From: Sclerotinia nivalis
Taxonomy: Eukaryota > Ascomycota > Leotiomycetes > Helotiales > Sclerotiniaceae
Assembly: GCA_029531795.1 (NCBI GenBank)
Contig: JAPEIS010000015.1
Location: forward strand, 1,736,001-1,800,000
Length of the DNA stretch: 64,000 bases
Direction: 5' to 3'
A program made the translations under genes and the position numbers. Shown here piece after piece: positions 36,801 to 46,215 of the stretch. Below the pieces are notes generated by a model. That model was not told the origin of the DNA, made no database searches, and saw only the letters and a list, made by a program, of their open reading frames with translations. The number at the start of each line of letters is the position of its first letter. Positions within the stretch are counted from its first letter, which is position 1.

Positions 36801-39199
36801 AGCATAGTCAATCATGTATGAAGTGATTACTTACAAGATAGATGAAACCCAAGTTCTTTTAGTACCAAATGTTCAATCACTAATGATCGATTCCTTAAAA
36901 CAAGAGTGCCGAAGGGTCTAATTTACTCAACAGCGTATAGCAGTAAGAAAAAAGCTCGAAATTAATCCCACAATCCGTTTTAACAGGGTATATTGTTTGG
37001 CAGATGTTGTAGAATGTTACTTCATGAGTTGTGAAGAGGGTGCCGATGAGTAGATTAGAGAGAAGGGAGTGAAAAGAAATCCAGAAGATCAATCCGACAA
37101 GTGCCATCTTGGAGTCATGTAGAGGAAGGTGTGGCTGCATCCTCAAATGGAAGGCGTTGAGACAGGGGTTAGTATCCAGGCAGGGGTCGTGAGTATAGTC
37201 GAGCATCCAGGGGGATATCCAGATAGTTGTCATGAGTAGAGAAAAAAAAATGAAGAAAATAATACACTGACCTTGATCCGCTCCACAAGGGGTTCAAGAT
37301 ATCATCGAAACTTTCAATACCATAAGGATTCGCTGCCTCTGCTAAAGCTGCAATTGCCAAACTGGTGACAGTTCGAACCTTTGTCTGATCGTCATTAAGA
37401 TTACCACCGATACAGTCAACCAACCCTTTCAGATGAGGAAGGACAGCACAACCCATCAAGATAGGAATTTGTTGAACGATCTTAACACCAGTATGTCTTG
37501 CTTGCCATGACTTCTTACTCCTACAAACCGCTCGGAGGAAAGGAAGAAGTGCAGGGATACCTAGTGCAGAAGCGACAACAGCAAAGGCTCTCGCAGTGGT
37601 ATTTCGGACATATTCATCAACATGATCAATATCTGGTCGCATAGTACTGATCATGTGGGCCAGCCCTGCTGCTTTACTGAGATTGGAGATAATTTCTCGA
37701 CCTTCAACTCGAGCATAGTAATCTTGGTCGATGAGCAATGGTTCGATAACGACCAAAATCTTGTGGACATATGGTCTCACAAGATCATCAAGCTTGTAGA
37801 GAATACGATCAATAACCTTGACTAGCAAATGGCGCTCTTGGTCTTCCAATGTCTTTTCCATAAGCAATGGAAGAATTTGATTGAACAAGGGTCCAGCACC
37901 AAATTGTCTGGCGTTATCAGTGAGTTGACGCAAAGCTGTCTTTCGCATCGGTGGAGTACCATTCTTGACCTTAAGTAAAAGTCTCATGATCTTTCTTTCC
38001 TTGAGTTCTTCGACACTCATAGAGTTTTCGTCGCTACCATCAGTGAGCTTTCCGAAATATGCCATATCCTCCGCCTTGAAGAATTGTAGATCTCCCACGC
38101 CTGGTATTTCTGTTGGAAGCTGCTTTGCTAGCTGTCTTCCGCTGTCTGAATCTTGCATCATGAATCCACCAGCAGGCAATGGTGTAGCCATGACCTTTTG
38201 TGCAATAGTTCGAATTGGAGCGTAACCAGGCGGAGGTTCTAGAATTTTGTAGCCTTCAGATGGCAACATCATGTCCAGCTCCTCGTCTGAAAGTGGCGCA
38301 TTTCGTGATGAAATATCAGTCCCGAATGTAGTTGGCATAGCTGGGCCACCCATTTGTGATGGATGCATTGGAGTTACTAATCCTTGATTGCCCATAGGAG
38401 TGGCAGCAGGTGCTTGATCCCATCTAGATCTTCTCTTAGGAGTTTCATCAACTGAGGCACCTCCAACCGCCGGTGTTTGATCCCATCTCGAACGTTTAGT
38501 TTTACCCTCCGCTGATGGTGGAGCCATACTGGCATCTTCTTCAGTGCCCACATCCCATCTCTTCTTTCTTTTGCGCCCGCTTGCGACAGCTTCCGTAGAG
38601 CCAGCTTCGTCGTCCTCCTTATCATCACTGTCTTCCTTGATCAGCGTTGCAGTATGGTGGACAACCTCGCCGTTCGCCTTCTTGTCCTCGATGGCTTTCC
38701 TAACTCTTTCTTCTTCGCGCTCGAGCTCTCTTCTGGCCATAACATCTCTGTAGCTCTCGGCATTTCCATCAGCTCTGGTGGGAGTTAGGACTCGGTCGTG
38801 TCGACGCTTCTGGTAATCGGTTTCGCGATCGGAAATTCGTGCACTTTTTTCTCTGCCCAAGAGAATATCTTCCTCCTCGACCCCATTACCATGCGCGAAT
38901 TCGTTCATTTGTTCCTTGGAAGCTGTATACTGGCCTACCAATCGTCGACTGGTGTCAGCTTCCTCCATTTCATCATTGTCACCATCTGTCACTGCAATGG
39001 AAGTGTTATAGCCTGCGAATCTATCAACGCCATCGCGCTCATAAAGACTGGTATCGAAGCTTTCTGTTAGGGAGGCCTTGGTGGAAACATCAGTTCGCTG
39101 ACTTGACGGATCAAATGTCTTCGATCCCTTCTTACCAGCAGAGGCAGCATTCCTCTCAGCCTGTAGCTTCCTGATCGTCTCGAAATCAGTGTCGGACAT
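33847..39199 (-). CDS. SF3B1: Splicing factor 3B subunit 1 (SF3B1/Prp10/Hsh155)
   Basis: Scaffold of the U2 snRNP SF3b complex that clamps the branch-site helix in the nucleus. Exons 39199-37272, 35607-34025 and 33962-33847 give 1208 residues, close to fission yeast Prp10. The N-terminal third is charged and disordered, with three Arg-Trp-Asp motifs ([27 protein letters not shown]) of the kind bound by UHM domains. The rest is a long HEAT-repeat array ending in the SF3B1 tail [20 protein letters not shown]. Intron 2 (62 nt, TACTAAC branch) is ordinary. Intron 1 (35608-37271) is 1664 nt, splits the conserved block [20 protein letters not shown] within an Arg codon, and contains a GIY-YIG ORF. 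All exons are intact, so the host gene appears functional. Confidence 0.95.
35612..35619. repeat. 8-bp direct repeat, left copy
   Basis: TCATGAGT, identical to 37230-37237. Candidate target-site duplication around the SF3B1 intron insert. Confidence 0.55.
35635..35725. repeat. 36-bp tandem repeat, 2.5 copies
   Basis: Copies start at 35635, 35671 and 35707, each beginning CGAATGTTT and continuing through CGAGAAGAAAGGAAAATGT. Copies 1 and 2 differ at only two positions; copy 3 is partial. Located near the 3' end of the host intron. Confidence 0.9.
35726..35830. repeat. GTCC-rich subterminal stretch of the element
   Basis: Irregular repetition of GTCCAGTCC and GTCCAAAAG words on the plus strand, between the GIY-YIG ORF stop and the 36-bp repeats. 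Confidence 0.5.
35850..36815 (-). CDS. GIY-YIG nuclease-like protein with two C2H2-type zinc fingers
   Basis: Uninterrupted 321-codon ORF nested in SF3B1 intron 1, same strand as the host. The GIY-YIG core runs from about 92 to 185: AIY at 93-95, YIG at 109-111 in [20 protein letters not shown], an Arg pair at 122-123, and a Glu at 175 in [10 protein letters not shown] that fits the metal-binding Glu. The block [13 protein letters not shown]...GLLCW is typical of a fungal GIY-YIG group. C-terminally there are two fingers of identical spacing, C-x2-C-x12-H-x5-H (C261/C264/H277/H283 and C299/C302/H315/H321), giving likely DNA binding. A Cys-rich patch lies at 197-215. A second ATG at 36785 ([10 protein letters not shown]) is possible, and a GTAAGT at 36834 could mark an upstream exon. 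Nicking or homing activity is inferred, not shown. Confidence 0.8.
   Translation of the reverse strand: MIDYANKLKSMEALLLKFILSATWLVLNTTSSINKDTIYDQVYSSQDVFEEIASSVSLTFSTCLWEMFQAITPPTIDTLKTLRAPVKTDRLWAIYLVVLEKPGCKPKIYIGSGTGGKTGVWRRVQAYYGEYTLPRYVATALNHGFKVTHVGLLCWIDIPPPARVPILRTFFLLLEATFTYILWAMRSVEKDAKMSFCCLWDHTTLEYDGCCGHCCLSEPIIGDRALSAEQLEALSIERKKNHNKLNKDSRTRIRKAKVYYCDICKISKVSQYRLDQHNITPAHIRKAADMTSTEKPYKCFLCNAAFKIVGHLNRHNKSVRH
36895..37233 (-). CDS. 112-codon ORF upstream of the GIY-YIG ORF
   Basis: Open from ATG 37233 (a later ATG at 37107 begins [18 protein letters not shown]) to TAA at 36895, in the same intron and orientation as the nuclease-like ORF. It is hydrophobic in the middle and has no domain I recognise. 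It could be an upstream exon or a second small product of the element, or may not be translated; its first codons overlap the right copy of the direct repeat. Confidence 0.3.
   Translation of the reverse strand: MTTIWISPWMLDYTHDPCLDTNPCLNAFHLRMQPHLPLHDSKMALVGLIFWISFHSLLSNLLIGTLFTTHEVTFYNICQTIYPVKTDCGINFELFSYCYTLLSKLDPSALLF
37230..37237. repeat. 8-bp direct repeat, right copy
   Basis: TCATGAGT, identical to 35612-35619, close to the 5' end of the host intron. Confidence 0.55.
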
Positions 39200-39709
39200 G
39201 GTGGCGCGTTGTAGTGATGCGCATTGGTGTTTTAGGATAATTTTGTATCGATTTTGTAATCTAGAAGGTAGCTTTGATAGCCAGCACTAGCTCGTGTTAC
39301 TAGCCACCCGCCACACGAAGTGGGTATATCACGTGATATCGAGTATCTTACCGTAACCAGATTGGACGAACTAGAGGTCCTTTCGAATCGTGAATTCTTG
39401 AATTCTAGGTCATCTCTGCTTGAGGGAAAATAGTTAATAGTCAATCGCTTTAGTACATCAAATCTTTTCCATATGAAGTAAAGTATGATGATACATAGGC
39501 TCATAATAACTCTTGATTGACCCAGGTCGAGAAGCGCAATTAGCATACAAATGAAAAAGGGAGCTATTGAAAATCACGTCACAAAGGATACAAGACGATA
39601 CAACTCACAATACAAAAGCCTTTGAAAGTTTTGTAATATGCAGTACCGCTCAATTTCAGTTTTCGTGTCATACATTCGCCTAGCCCAAACTCCCAATCGT
39701 CTTCTATCC
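39200..39709. other. Spacer, SF3B1 promoter
   Basis: 510 bp between the SF3B1 start and the ARPC2 stop, both genes on the minus strand. Nothing specific recognised. Confidence 0.5.
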
Positions 39710-40928
39710 TTACCCTTGGACCTTGAAAGTTCGTCCGCTGGCTGTCTTTCTCTCCTTTTCTTCGTTCTCTGGACGTGCTCTTCTAAGAACTATTAATTGT
39801 CAGTTGAATTGAAATCCATGCCTCAGAAATGGAGCTTACCTTGCAAGAAGTCTGCTGTACGTCTACGCATTCTAGAGTGAATGTATGCCTAGGATATATT
39901 AATACTAGATCATGAATTGGTTGTGTTTCATGAGGGTACCTTTGATGCTTTGATATGGTAATGGAAGTAATCACGGAATGTTTGGATGTGGGAAATAACT
40001 TCATCTCTTCGTTGGAGAGTAAGGTGACGTGGAAATAAAACTGTATGAATTAGCAAATTGAGAATGAGGCTTGGAATACCGAAGATATTGAGCTCACCAA
40101 ACGTAACGTAGCCAATATCTCCACTACCATTGTCTTTTACTCCTGGAACATCTTGAAGCTCCAATGGCGGGTCGGTTCTGAATAATACTTGAGGGGCGTT
40201 TTGGATAGCTCTTCTTCGTGCATCTACGAATTCTTGAATAAAAACCCTTCCGAATACCCTATCTGTTTCCTCACGGAATACTGTGCTGAAAATAACCGTA
40301 ACTCTGTCGTGGCTGGCCTTGATATAGATCGCTTCCTCATCACGGTAATGAATCGCCATAACATCTCCACCTTCTCGGACACCTTGGGGAGCTTCCTCGG
40401 ATGTGAACTTCGATGCTTCCTCCTGTAATTTATGGAATTCGTCAAAGGCATGCTCGAAAGGTGCAGCCATTGCATTTCGCTTTAATAGAGATATGCGTCT
40501 GATCAAATCATCTCGTGCTTCTATAGGTAGAGGGATTTAGTATTTGCCATGCATTGGTTACTGGAATTCTTACCCTTCTCTTCTGGCAGACTGTCCAAAT
40601 CAACCTGCACCGAGAAATTGTAACCACTTTCCGGCGCAACAACATATGGACCGTATTCCCGCTCAAGAACCTGCTGAGCGCCATATCGTAGAAGCTCATC
40701 ATAGCATTTAACTTGTATTGAAACTAGTATTTTGGTCTTCGATTCAGGGGTGGAGATATGGAAAGTAACACCATCGAAATCGGCTACAGTCTGGTCGATG
40801 TTCACCGGTGGTGCTCTGGCTTGAATTAGTTAAGTTTGAGCATAAAGGATTCTGGTTTATACAAACCCCGAGAACCTTTCCGTGAGTACGGATTGAATGA
40901 GTACATTTTGATAATCGAGAAGAAGCAT
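39710..40928 (-). CDS. ARPC2: Arp2/3 complex 34-kDa subunit (ARPC2)
   Basis: Structural core subunit of the Arp2/3 complex, which nucleates branched actin at endocytic patches. Six exons: 40928-40867, 40815-40574, 40520-40098, 40040-39940, 39888-39840 and 39789-39710, together 318 residues, the normal length. The five introns are 50-57 nt and all junctions keep frame, e.g. ERFSG to APPVNIDQ, GYVTF to VLFPRHLTLQ, HYHIKASK to AYIHSRMRRR. Family hallmarks: DFDGVTFHISTPESKTKI, SLLKRNAMAAPFEHAF, VMAIHYRDEEAIYI, DRVTVIFSTVFREETDRV, HIQTFRDYFHYHIKAS, and the C-terminal ADFLQ/VLRRARPENEEKE. It diverges from UTP12 across 309 bp. Identification is firm. Confidence 0.95.
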
Positions 40929-41237
40929 TTTGGTAGTGGGGAGAAAGATTTGTATTCCTCGTGTGATGTTTCCGGTACTATGTAATTCAAGCTACTGCTC
41001 TACCTGTTGTGTTGTAGGTTCGGGGGGCTGACGACGTGGGGCGGATGGTTTAGCTTATAAATTTCAAGCGGCATGATAAATATTGTTTTTTCTATGGAAA
41101 GCGCCTCTCATTCGACTGCTGCTTTTACAAGCTCGAAAACCCATGCTTATCGGGAGCACTAAGGAATTTTATCGATTTTATCGCATAGCTCAGAAAAAAA
41201 GTTCTTGAACTATTTACTTTTGCGCCAGATTGTAAAT
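40929..41237. promoter_or_regulatory. Divergent promoter, ARPC2 / UTP12
   Basis: 309-bp region between two start codons facing away from each other. No recognised factor site. Confidence 0.45.
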
Positions 41238-44194
41238 ATGGTCAAGTCTTACTTGTAAGTCTTCAAAATGAAGTGAAATGAATATCAATCACTAATTTGC
41301 TTAACTCTAGAAAATACGAGCATTCGAAATCATTCGGTCTTGTCAATTCAAGTACTTCAAATGTTGTTTGGTCAACAGATGGAGCGGGCGTCTCGAGTCG
41401 AAATACAGGTTCGGGAAGAGCTATAGTGGCCGCTAATGAGGAGGTATTATGTTGGGAAATAAAGACAGGAGAACTTTTGAGTCGGTGGAGGGACAATGAT
41501 TGCAAATCTCAAGTCTCAGCCATTGCGCAGAGTAAAACAGACATAGACATTTTTGCCGTCGGGTACGAGGATGGTAGCATTCGATTATGGGACTCGAAAA
41601 TTGCAACTGTCATAGTCAACTTCAATGGTCATAAATCTGCTATTACTACACTGGCATTCGATAAATCAGGGGTGCGATTGGCTAGTGGTTCGAGAGATAC
41701 CGATGTTATTGTATGGGATCTGGTCGCCGAGGTTGGCTTGTTCAAATTGAGAGGCCACAAAGATCAGATCACTGGGCTCCAATTCATTCAACCAGAGACG
41801 CCACAAGAATCTGGCGAAGATGAAGAAGGAGCCGAAGCGGAGGACGGCGGTTCATTTGAGGGATTTCTTCTCACCACTGGCAAGGACGCCCTCATCAAAC
41901 TCTGGGATATGACATCTCAGCATTGTATTGAAACTCATGTCGCTCAAACAAATGGAGAATGCTGGGCTCTAGGTACTTCACCGGATGGTAGCGGATGTAT
42001 CACGGCAGGAAATGATGGTGAAATGAAGGTGTGGTCTATTGATACAGCTGGTCTATACAAATTGTCGAAACAAGTAAATGGTGCAGTTGAAGCTCGATAT
42101 TTACAGAGCAGAGGAATATTACACCGTCAGGGGAAAGATAGAGCACTGGAGATTAGTTTCCACCCACGCTTAGACTACTTTTCGGTTCATGGTTCGGAAA
42201 AGTCGGTTGAAATATGGAGGATACGATCAGAGGAGGAAGTAAAGAAGAGCTTGGCAAGAAAGCGCAGAAGGAGAAGAGAAAAGATGGCCGCCACTGACAA
42301 GTCAGTTATGGAAGTGGATGAAGCGGATGAGAAGGCGGAAGACATTTCAACTGCTGATATTACAGATTTCTTTGTCCCATACGTTATCGTTAGAACAGGT
42401 GGGAGAGTTCGATCGGCAGATTGGATACGCATCAAAGGCACCAAATCCATACAATTACTGATAGCGACTACGAACAATCAGTTGGAATTATACACAGTAG
42501 TCACAAAGGAAAAGAGCAAGAAGTCTAAGAGCGAAGAAATACCAGATTATTCAAGAACACTATCGGTGGAAATGCCAGGTCACAGAGCAGATATTCGAGC
42601 GTTAGCTTTGAGTTCGGACGACAGGATGTTGGCATCAGCATCTAATGGCGCTTTAAAAATCTGGAATGTCCGCACGAGAACTTGCATACGAAGTTTCGAA
42701 TGTGGTTATGCCCTATGTTGTGCATTTTTACCAGGAGACAAAATTGTAGTGGTTGGAACAAAATCTGGTGAATTGGAATTATTTGATGTAGCTTCAGCTG
42801 CTATGCTTGAGACTATCAAAGCGCATGAAGGCGCCGTTTGGAGTTTACATGTTCATCCAGATGGTCGTTCTGTTGTATCCGGAAGCGCAGATAAGTCGGC
42901 CAAATTCTGGAACTTTGAGGTATTCCAGGAAGAAATTCCAGGAACCAGACGGACGACCCCAAAATTACGACTTGTTCATACCAGGACCTTGAAAGTATCG
43001 GATGATATTTTGAGCTTGAGATTTTCACCAGACGCACGTCTATTAGCTGTGGCTCTTTTGGACAATACTGTCAAAGTGTTCTTCGTCGATTCTCTAAAGC
43101 TCTTCCTCAATCTTTATGGTCACAAGTTACCTGTGCTTAGCATGGATATTTCCTTTGATAGCAAGCTCATCGTCACCTGCTCCGCCGACAAAAACATACG
43201 TCTCTGGGGTCTCGACTTCGGAGATTGTCATAAAGCATTCTTTGGGCATCAAGACAGTATTTTACAAGTCGCGTTTATTCCTCATAGCCAAGACGGCAAT
43301 GGACACCATTTCTTTAGTAGCAGTAAGGATAAAATGATCAAGTACTGGGATGGCGACAAATTCGAACAGATCCAAAGATTAGATGGTCATCACGGTGAAA
43401 TCTGGGCTTTGGCAGTCAGTCGAACAGGTGACTTCTTTGTTAGCGCAAGTCACGATAAGAGCATCCGAGTGTGGGAACAAACGGACGAGCAAATATTCCT
43501 CGAGGAAGAAAAGGAGAAGGAATTGGAAGAATTATACGAGTCAACTCTAACAACGTCCCTGAACCCTGATAAGAACGAGGAAGGTGATGATAATGAAGTT
43601 GGGGCCGCTGGAAAACAAACAGTCGAAACTCTCATGGCCGGAGAAAAGATTGTTGAAGCCCTCGAAATTGGCACCGTCGATCTGGAATTAATGGCCGAAT
43701 ATGAGATCGCCAAAGCCAGTAATCCCAACACCGCTCCTCCAGCCCGCAATCTCCTTTTCATGGCTCTCGGTAATATCAGCGCCGAAAGACACGTTCTTAA
43801 TACTCTCCAGAAAATCAAAGCGGCAGCTCTGCACGATGCGTTACTCGTCCTTCCTTTCTCCACTCTCCCCATGCTCTTCACTTTCTTAAATATATTCGCC
43901 ACAAAAGAAATGAACATACCACTTACATGTCGAATATTATTTTTCATGTTAAAAACACACCATAAACAAATTGTGGCAAGCAAGACCATGAGGACTATGT
44001 TAGATGGTATTAGAGAAAATCTGAGGAAGAGCTTAAAAAGACAAAAGAATGAGATGGGATTTAATTTGGCGGCTTTGAAGATTGTTGGAGAGAGAGTCAA
44101 GGATATGAAAACTAAGGATTATGTCGATGAGGAAACTTGGGACGAGGACGATGGGTCGAGTAAAAAGAAGAGAGGATTTGTACAAGTTTCGTAG
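41238..44194 (+). CDS. UTP12: U3 snoRNP WD40 protein Utp12 (Dip2/WDR3)
   Basis: UTP-B subcomplex protein needed for early pre-18S rRNA processing in the nucleolus. A 17-nt first exon (41238-41254) is joined across a 56-nt intron to 41311-44194, giving 966 residues that begin MVKSYLKYEHSKSFGLVNSS, the usual Dip2 start. WD40 repeats fill two propellers: IFAVGYEDGSIRLWDSKI, LASGSRDTDVIVWDLVAE, TTGKDALIKLWDMTSQ, a Lys/Glu-rich linker at ~330-360, then SGSADKSAKFWNFE, VTCSADKNIRLWGLDFGD, FVSASHDKSIRVWEQTDE. The C-terminal Utp12 domain follows (LEIGTVDLELMAEYEIAK to the Lys-rich tail). The short first exon is supported by GTAAGT, a TTAACT branch and a TAG acceptor. Confidence 0.95.
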
Positions 44195-44554
44195 AGTGTT
44201 GCATTGGTTGGTAGATTCATTGGGATGGGTTAAGTGGGTATCAAAAATGTAAGATGTACAAGTTATGATTGAAATGATAGCAATTCATGGTGGAATATTT
44301 CAGTACACATATTTGTAAAATTCACAATTTGAGAGGGAAAGAGGTATGTCTTCCGATTTCAGCCAGTAATTGACTATCCATTCTCCAGGATTCATATCCA
44401 TAATTTGATTCATCCTATGAGAATTTTACTCACTCATCCAAGTGTAATCTACCTGTCCACAAAGGCTTGAAGAGATGGGATCGACAATTGATAAATATGC
44501 GACTCGCGCAACGCATATGCCCCAAGATACGAGCAAAGCGGACCCTAAAACATC
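44195..44554. other. Spacer between convergent genes
   Basis: 360 bp of 3' flank shared by UTP12 and the coiled-coil gene. Nothing specific seen. Confidence 0.5.
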
Positions 44555-45730
44555 TCAGTCGAACAATGCACCAAGAAAAGAAGTCCAGCACCATCCCCTT
44601 TCCTTATTCTCCCCCTTCATCTTCTCTATCTCCTCGTGTAGTAGGTCTGACTGTCGCTTCTCTTCATCACATCTTCCCTCCGCTTCTTTCAACTGCCGAC
44701 GGGCCTCATCTCTCTCCTTCTGCGTTCCCTCTCTTAGTAATTTCTCCCACAGTAATTTCCCTACTCGTACTTCCGCTTCATTTTTCAGTTTCTGCGCTTG
44801 CTTCGTCTGTTCCAAACTCTCAGCTGCAACTCGCTGCGCTTCTTTCAATTGTTCCAATCTCTCGACTGCAAGTTGCAGCGCCTCATCTCTTTCCTTCTTC
44901 GCCTGCTCTGTCTCCTCCAATCTCTTCGATGCAATTCGTCGAGCTTCATCTCTTTCCTCCACCCTTTCCTTCTGAAATTCATAGATCCGCGTCACAAGCT
45001 CCAACGCATCATCTCTTTCCTTCTCCGCTTCCTTCTTCAATTCCAAACTGTCCGATTCACGCGTAACAGCTTGATCCCTCTCAGCCTGAACCAAAGCTAA
45101 TTTCCCTTCCCAAAATATTCCGTTCCGTCTCTTCTCCAACCTTGAGATCTGATGACGTGTTTTCCAAAGTTGTTGTTCTGCGTCGTCTTTTTCCTTCTCC
45201 ACGATGTCGAATTTCGTCTTTAGATCCGATGCGCATAAAACTGCTTCATCTCTTTCCTTTTTCAGAGTGGAGCTTTTGGCTCTTTCCATCTCGAGTTGTT
45301 CTCGGAGGTCGGATTTACGTTGAGTTGCTTCGTCTATTTCTTTTATCGACTCCTCGTCTCTCTGTGATGAGCCTTGATCAGACACGGTGCTACTCATGGA
45401 TTCAGCTGAAGACGTGAGTAGAGATACGATTGGAGATACGATAGGAGATACGATAGGAGATATGTCAAAAGGTTCATGTGTAGATCCAGGTTCGAGTTCC
45501 TCGGGTGATTCAATTTCCCAAGATTTTCTGTGGAGAAATCGTGGGTGATAGGCAGGTCCAATGTCGACGGAGATGCTACACGGTGCGGATAGTTTTTCGT
45601 CACAATATCTCGCGTTATCGCAAGAGGTTCTGACCCGTAAGGCTCTTTGATCAAGGTTGTCAGACTCAGAATATGAACGAAAACTCCCAGAGCATGGAGG
45701 GGGGGAATCTGTTGAGGGTACCATTTTCAT
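44555..45730 (-). CDS. Coiled-coil protein, hypothetical
   Basis: Single ORF of 391 residues starting MKMVPSTDSPPPC at 45730; the open frame extends upstream only through a non-ATG codon, so this ATG is preferred. The first ~140 residues are Ser/Pro-rich and contain DISPIVSPIVSPIV, coded by a 12-bp tandem repeat. From about residue 150 to 370 there is almost continuous heptad-type coiled coil rich in Glu, Lys, Arg and Gln (e.g. RDEALQLAVERLEQLKEAQR, with recurring ERDEA words). It ends WCWTSFLGALFD. No known family recognised. A decayed copy lies just upstream (46216-46847), so this is one of a local pair. Confidence 0.7.
   Translation of the reverse strand: MKMVPSTDSPPPCSGSFRSYSESDNLDQRALRVRTSCDNARYCDEKLSAPCSISVDIGPAYHPRFLHRKSWEIESPEELEPGSTHEPFDISPIVSPIVSPIVSLLTSSAESMSSTVSDQGSSQRDEESIKEIDEATQRKSDLREQLEMERAKSSTLKKERDEAVLCASDLKTKFDIVEKEKDDAEQQLWKTRHQISRLEKRRNGIFWEGKLALVQAERDQAVTRESDSLELKKEAEKERDDALELVTRIYEFQKERVEERDEARRIASKRLEETEQAKKERDEALQLAVERLEQLKEAQRVAAESLEQTKQAQKLKNEAEVRVGKLLWEKLLREGTQKERDEARRQLKEAEGRCDEEKRQSDLLHEEIEKMKGENKERGWCWTSFLGALFD
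45421..45468. repeat. 12-bp coding tandem repeat
   Basis: Four 12-bp units of GAGATACGATAG form on the plus strand, coding repeated Ser-Pro-Ile-Val on the minus strand of the coiled-coil gene. Confidence 0.85.
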
Positions 45731-46215
45731 TTGGGTTGATAGGTTGTGTAGAAGTTGTGGTGTACGGGAAAGAGATGTGGGATTGTTATGTGCCTTTATA
45801 CTACTCTTAATGTGCAAATTTTCTATCGTGTTTCAACTACTATGTTATCTTTCTCTCTTACTTCGAAACAGAAACACAAACTTATACATTAGGAACTAAG
45901 AAAGAAAAGAAAGGCATTGTGACCGGAATCTTCTCATAACAAATCATGAATTCAGCTCGAATTACTTTATCGAAGCTCCAGGAATGATCCTAATCAACTA
46001 AGAAGTTCTCCCTTAGAAGCAATGACAAGGACCAAACACATTCAAAGAGATTCTTGCACGCCTCATGTATCAGCACATATGTCACATCTGGACAGTTTTC
46101 TGTGAAAGATTATTTTTGGAAGACTGAAAACCTCATTTTTATTGGATTGAGAAATACTTATAAATTTCCAAAATGTTCTATTGGGGTTTCCTCCAGGCTC
46201 TTCATTTACTTTCAA
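45731..46215. promoter_or_regulatory. Promoter region of the coiled-coil gene
   Basis: The sense strand carries AGTATAAAGGCA about 70-80 nt upstream of the ATG at 45730, a good TATA box. The decayed paralogue has GAGTATAAAGGCA about 80 nt upstream of its own ATG. Confidence 0.5.

Larger units (their letters stand above)
35620..37229 (-). mobile_element. Putative GIY-YIG element inside an SF3B1 intron
   Basis: About 1610 bp of extra DNA within SF3B1 intron 1. The 8-mer TCATGAGT occurs at 35612-35619 and 37230-37237, directly flanking it, which looks like a target-site duplication. Taking out the insert and one repeat copy leaves a 46-nt intron, the usual size here. Contents in sense order: a 112-codon ORF, the GIY-YIG/zinc-finger ORF, a GTCC-rich stretch, and two and a half 36-bp repeats. 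I see no terminal inverted repeats, reverse transcriptase or DDE transposase. Mobility is inferred from the nuclease-like ORF, the flanking repeat and the size anomaly. Confidence 0.6.

Noticed and set aside
35620..37229. Terminal inverted repeats of a DNA transposon at the insert ends
   Set aside because: The two ends (CAGTATGATG and, inverted, CAACTATCTG) share too little; no DDE transposase ORF.
35608..37271. Intein in SF3B1
   Set aside because: Stops separate the insert from the host frame, and the borders are good GT/AG splice sites that restore the host codon. No intein Hint motifs; GIY-YIG is not in frame with the host.
43450..44100. 216-codon minus-strand ORF
   Set aside because: Antisense shadow of the UTP12 C-terminal domain.
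44467..45066. 199-codon plus-strand ORF, Ser/Pro/Phe-rich
   Set aside because: Mirror of the Glu/Lys-rich coiled-coil gene; typical antisense composition.
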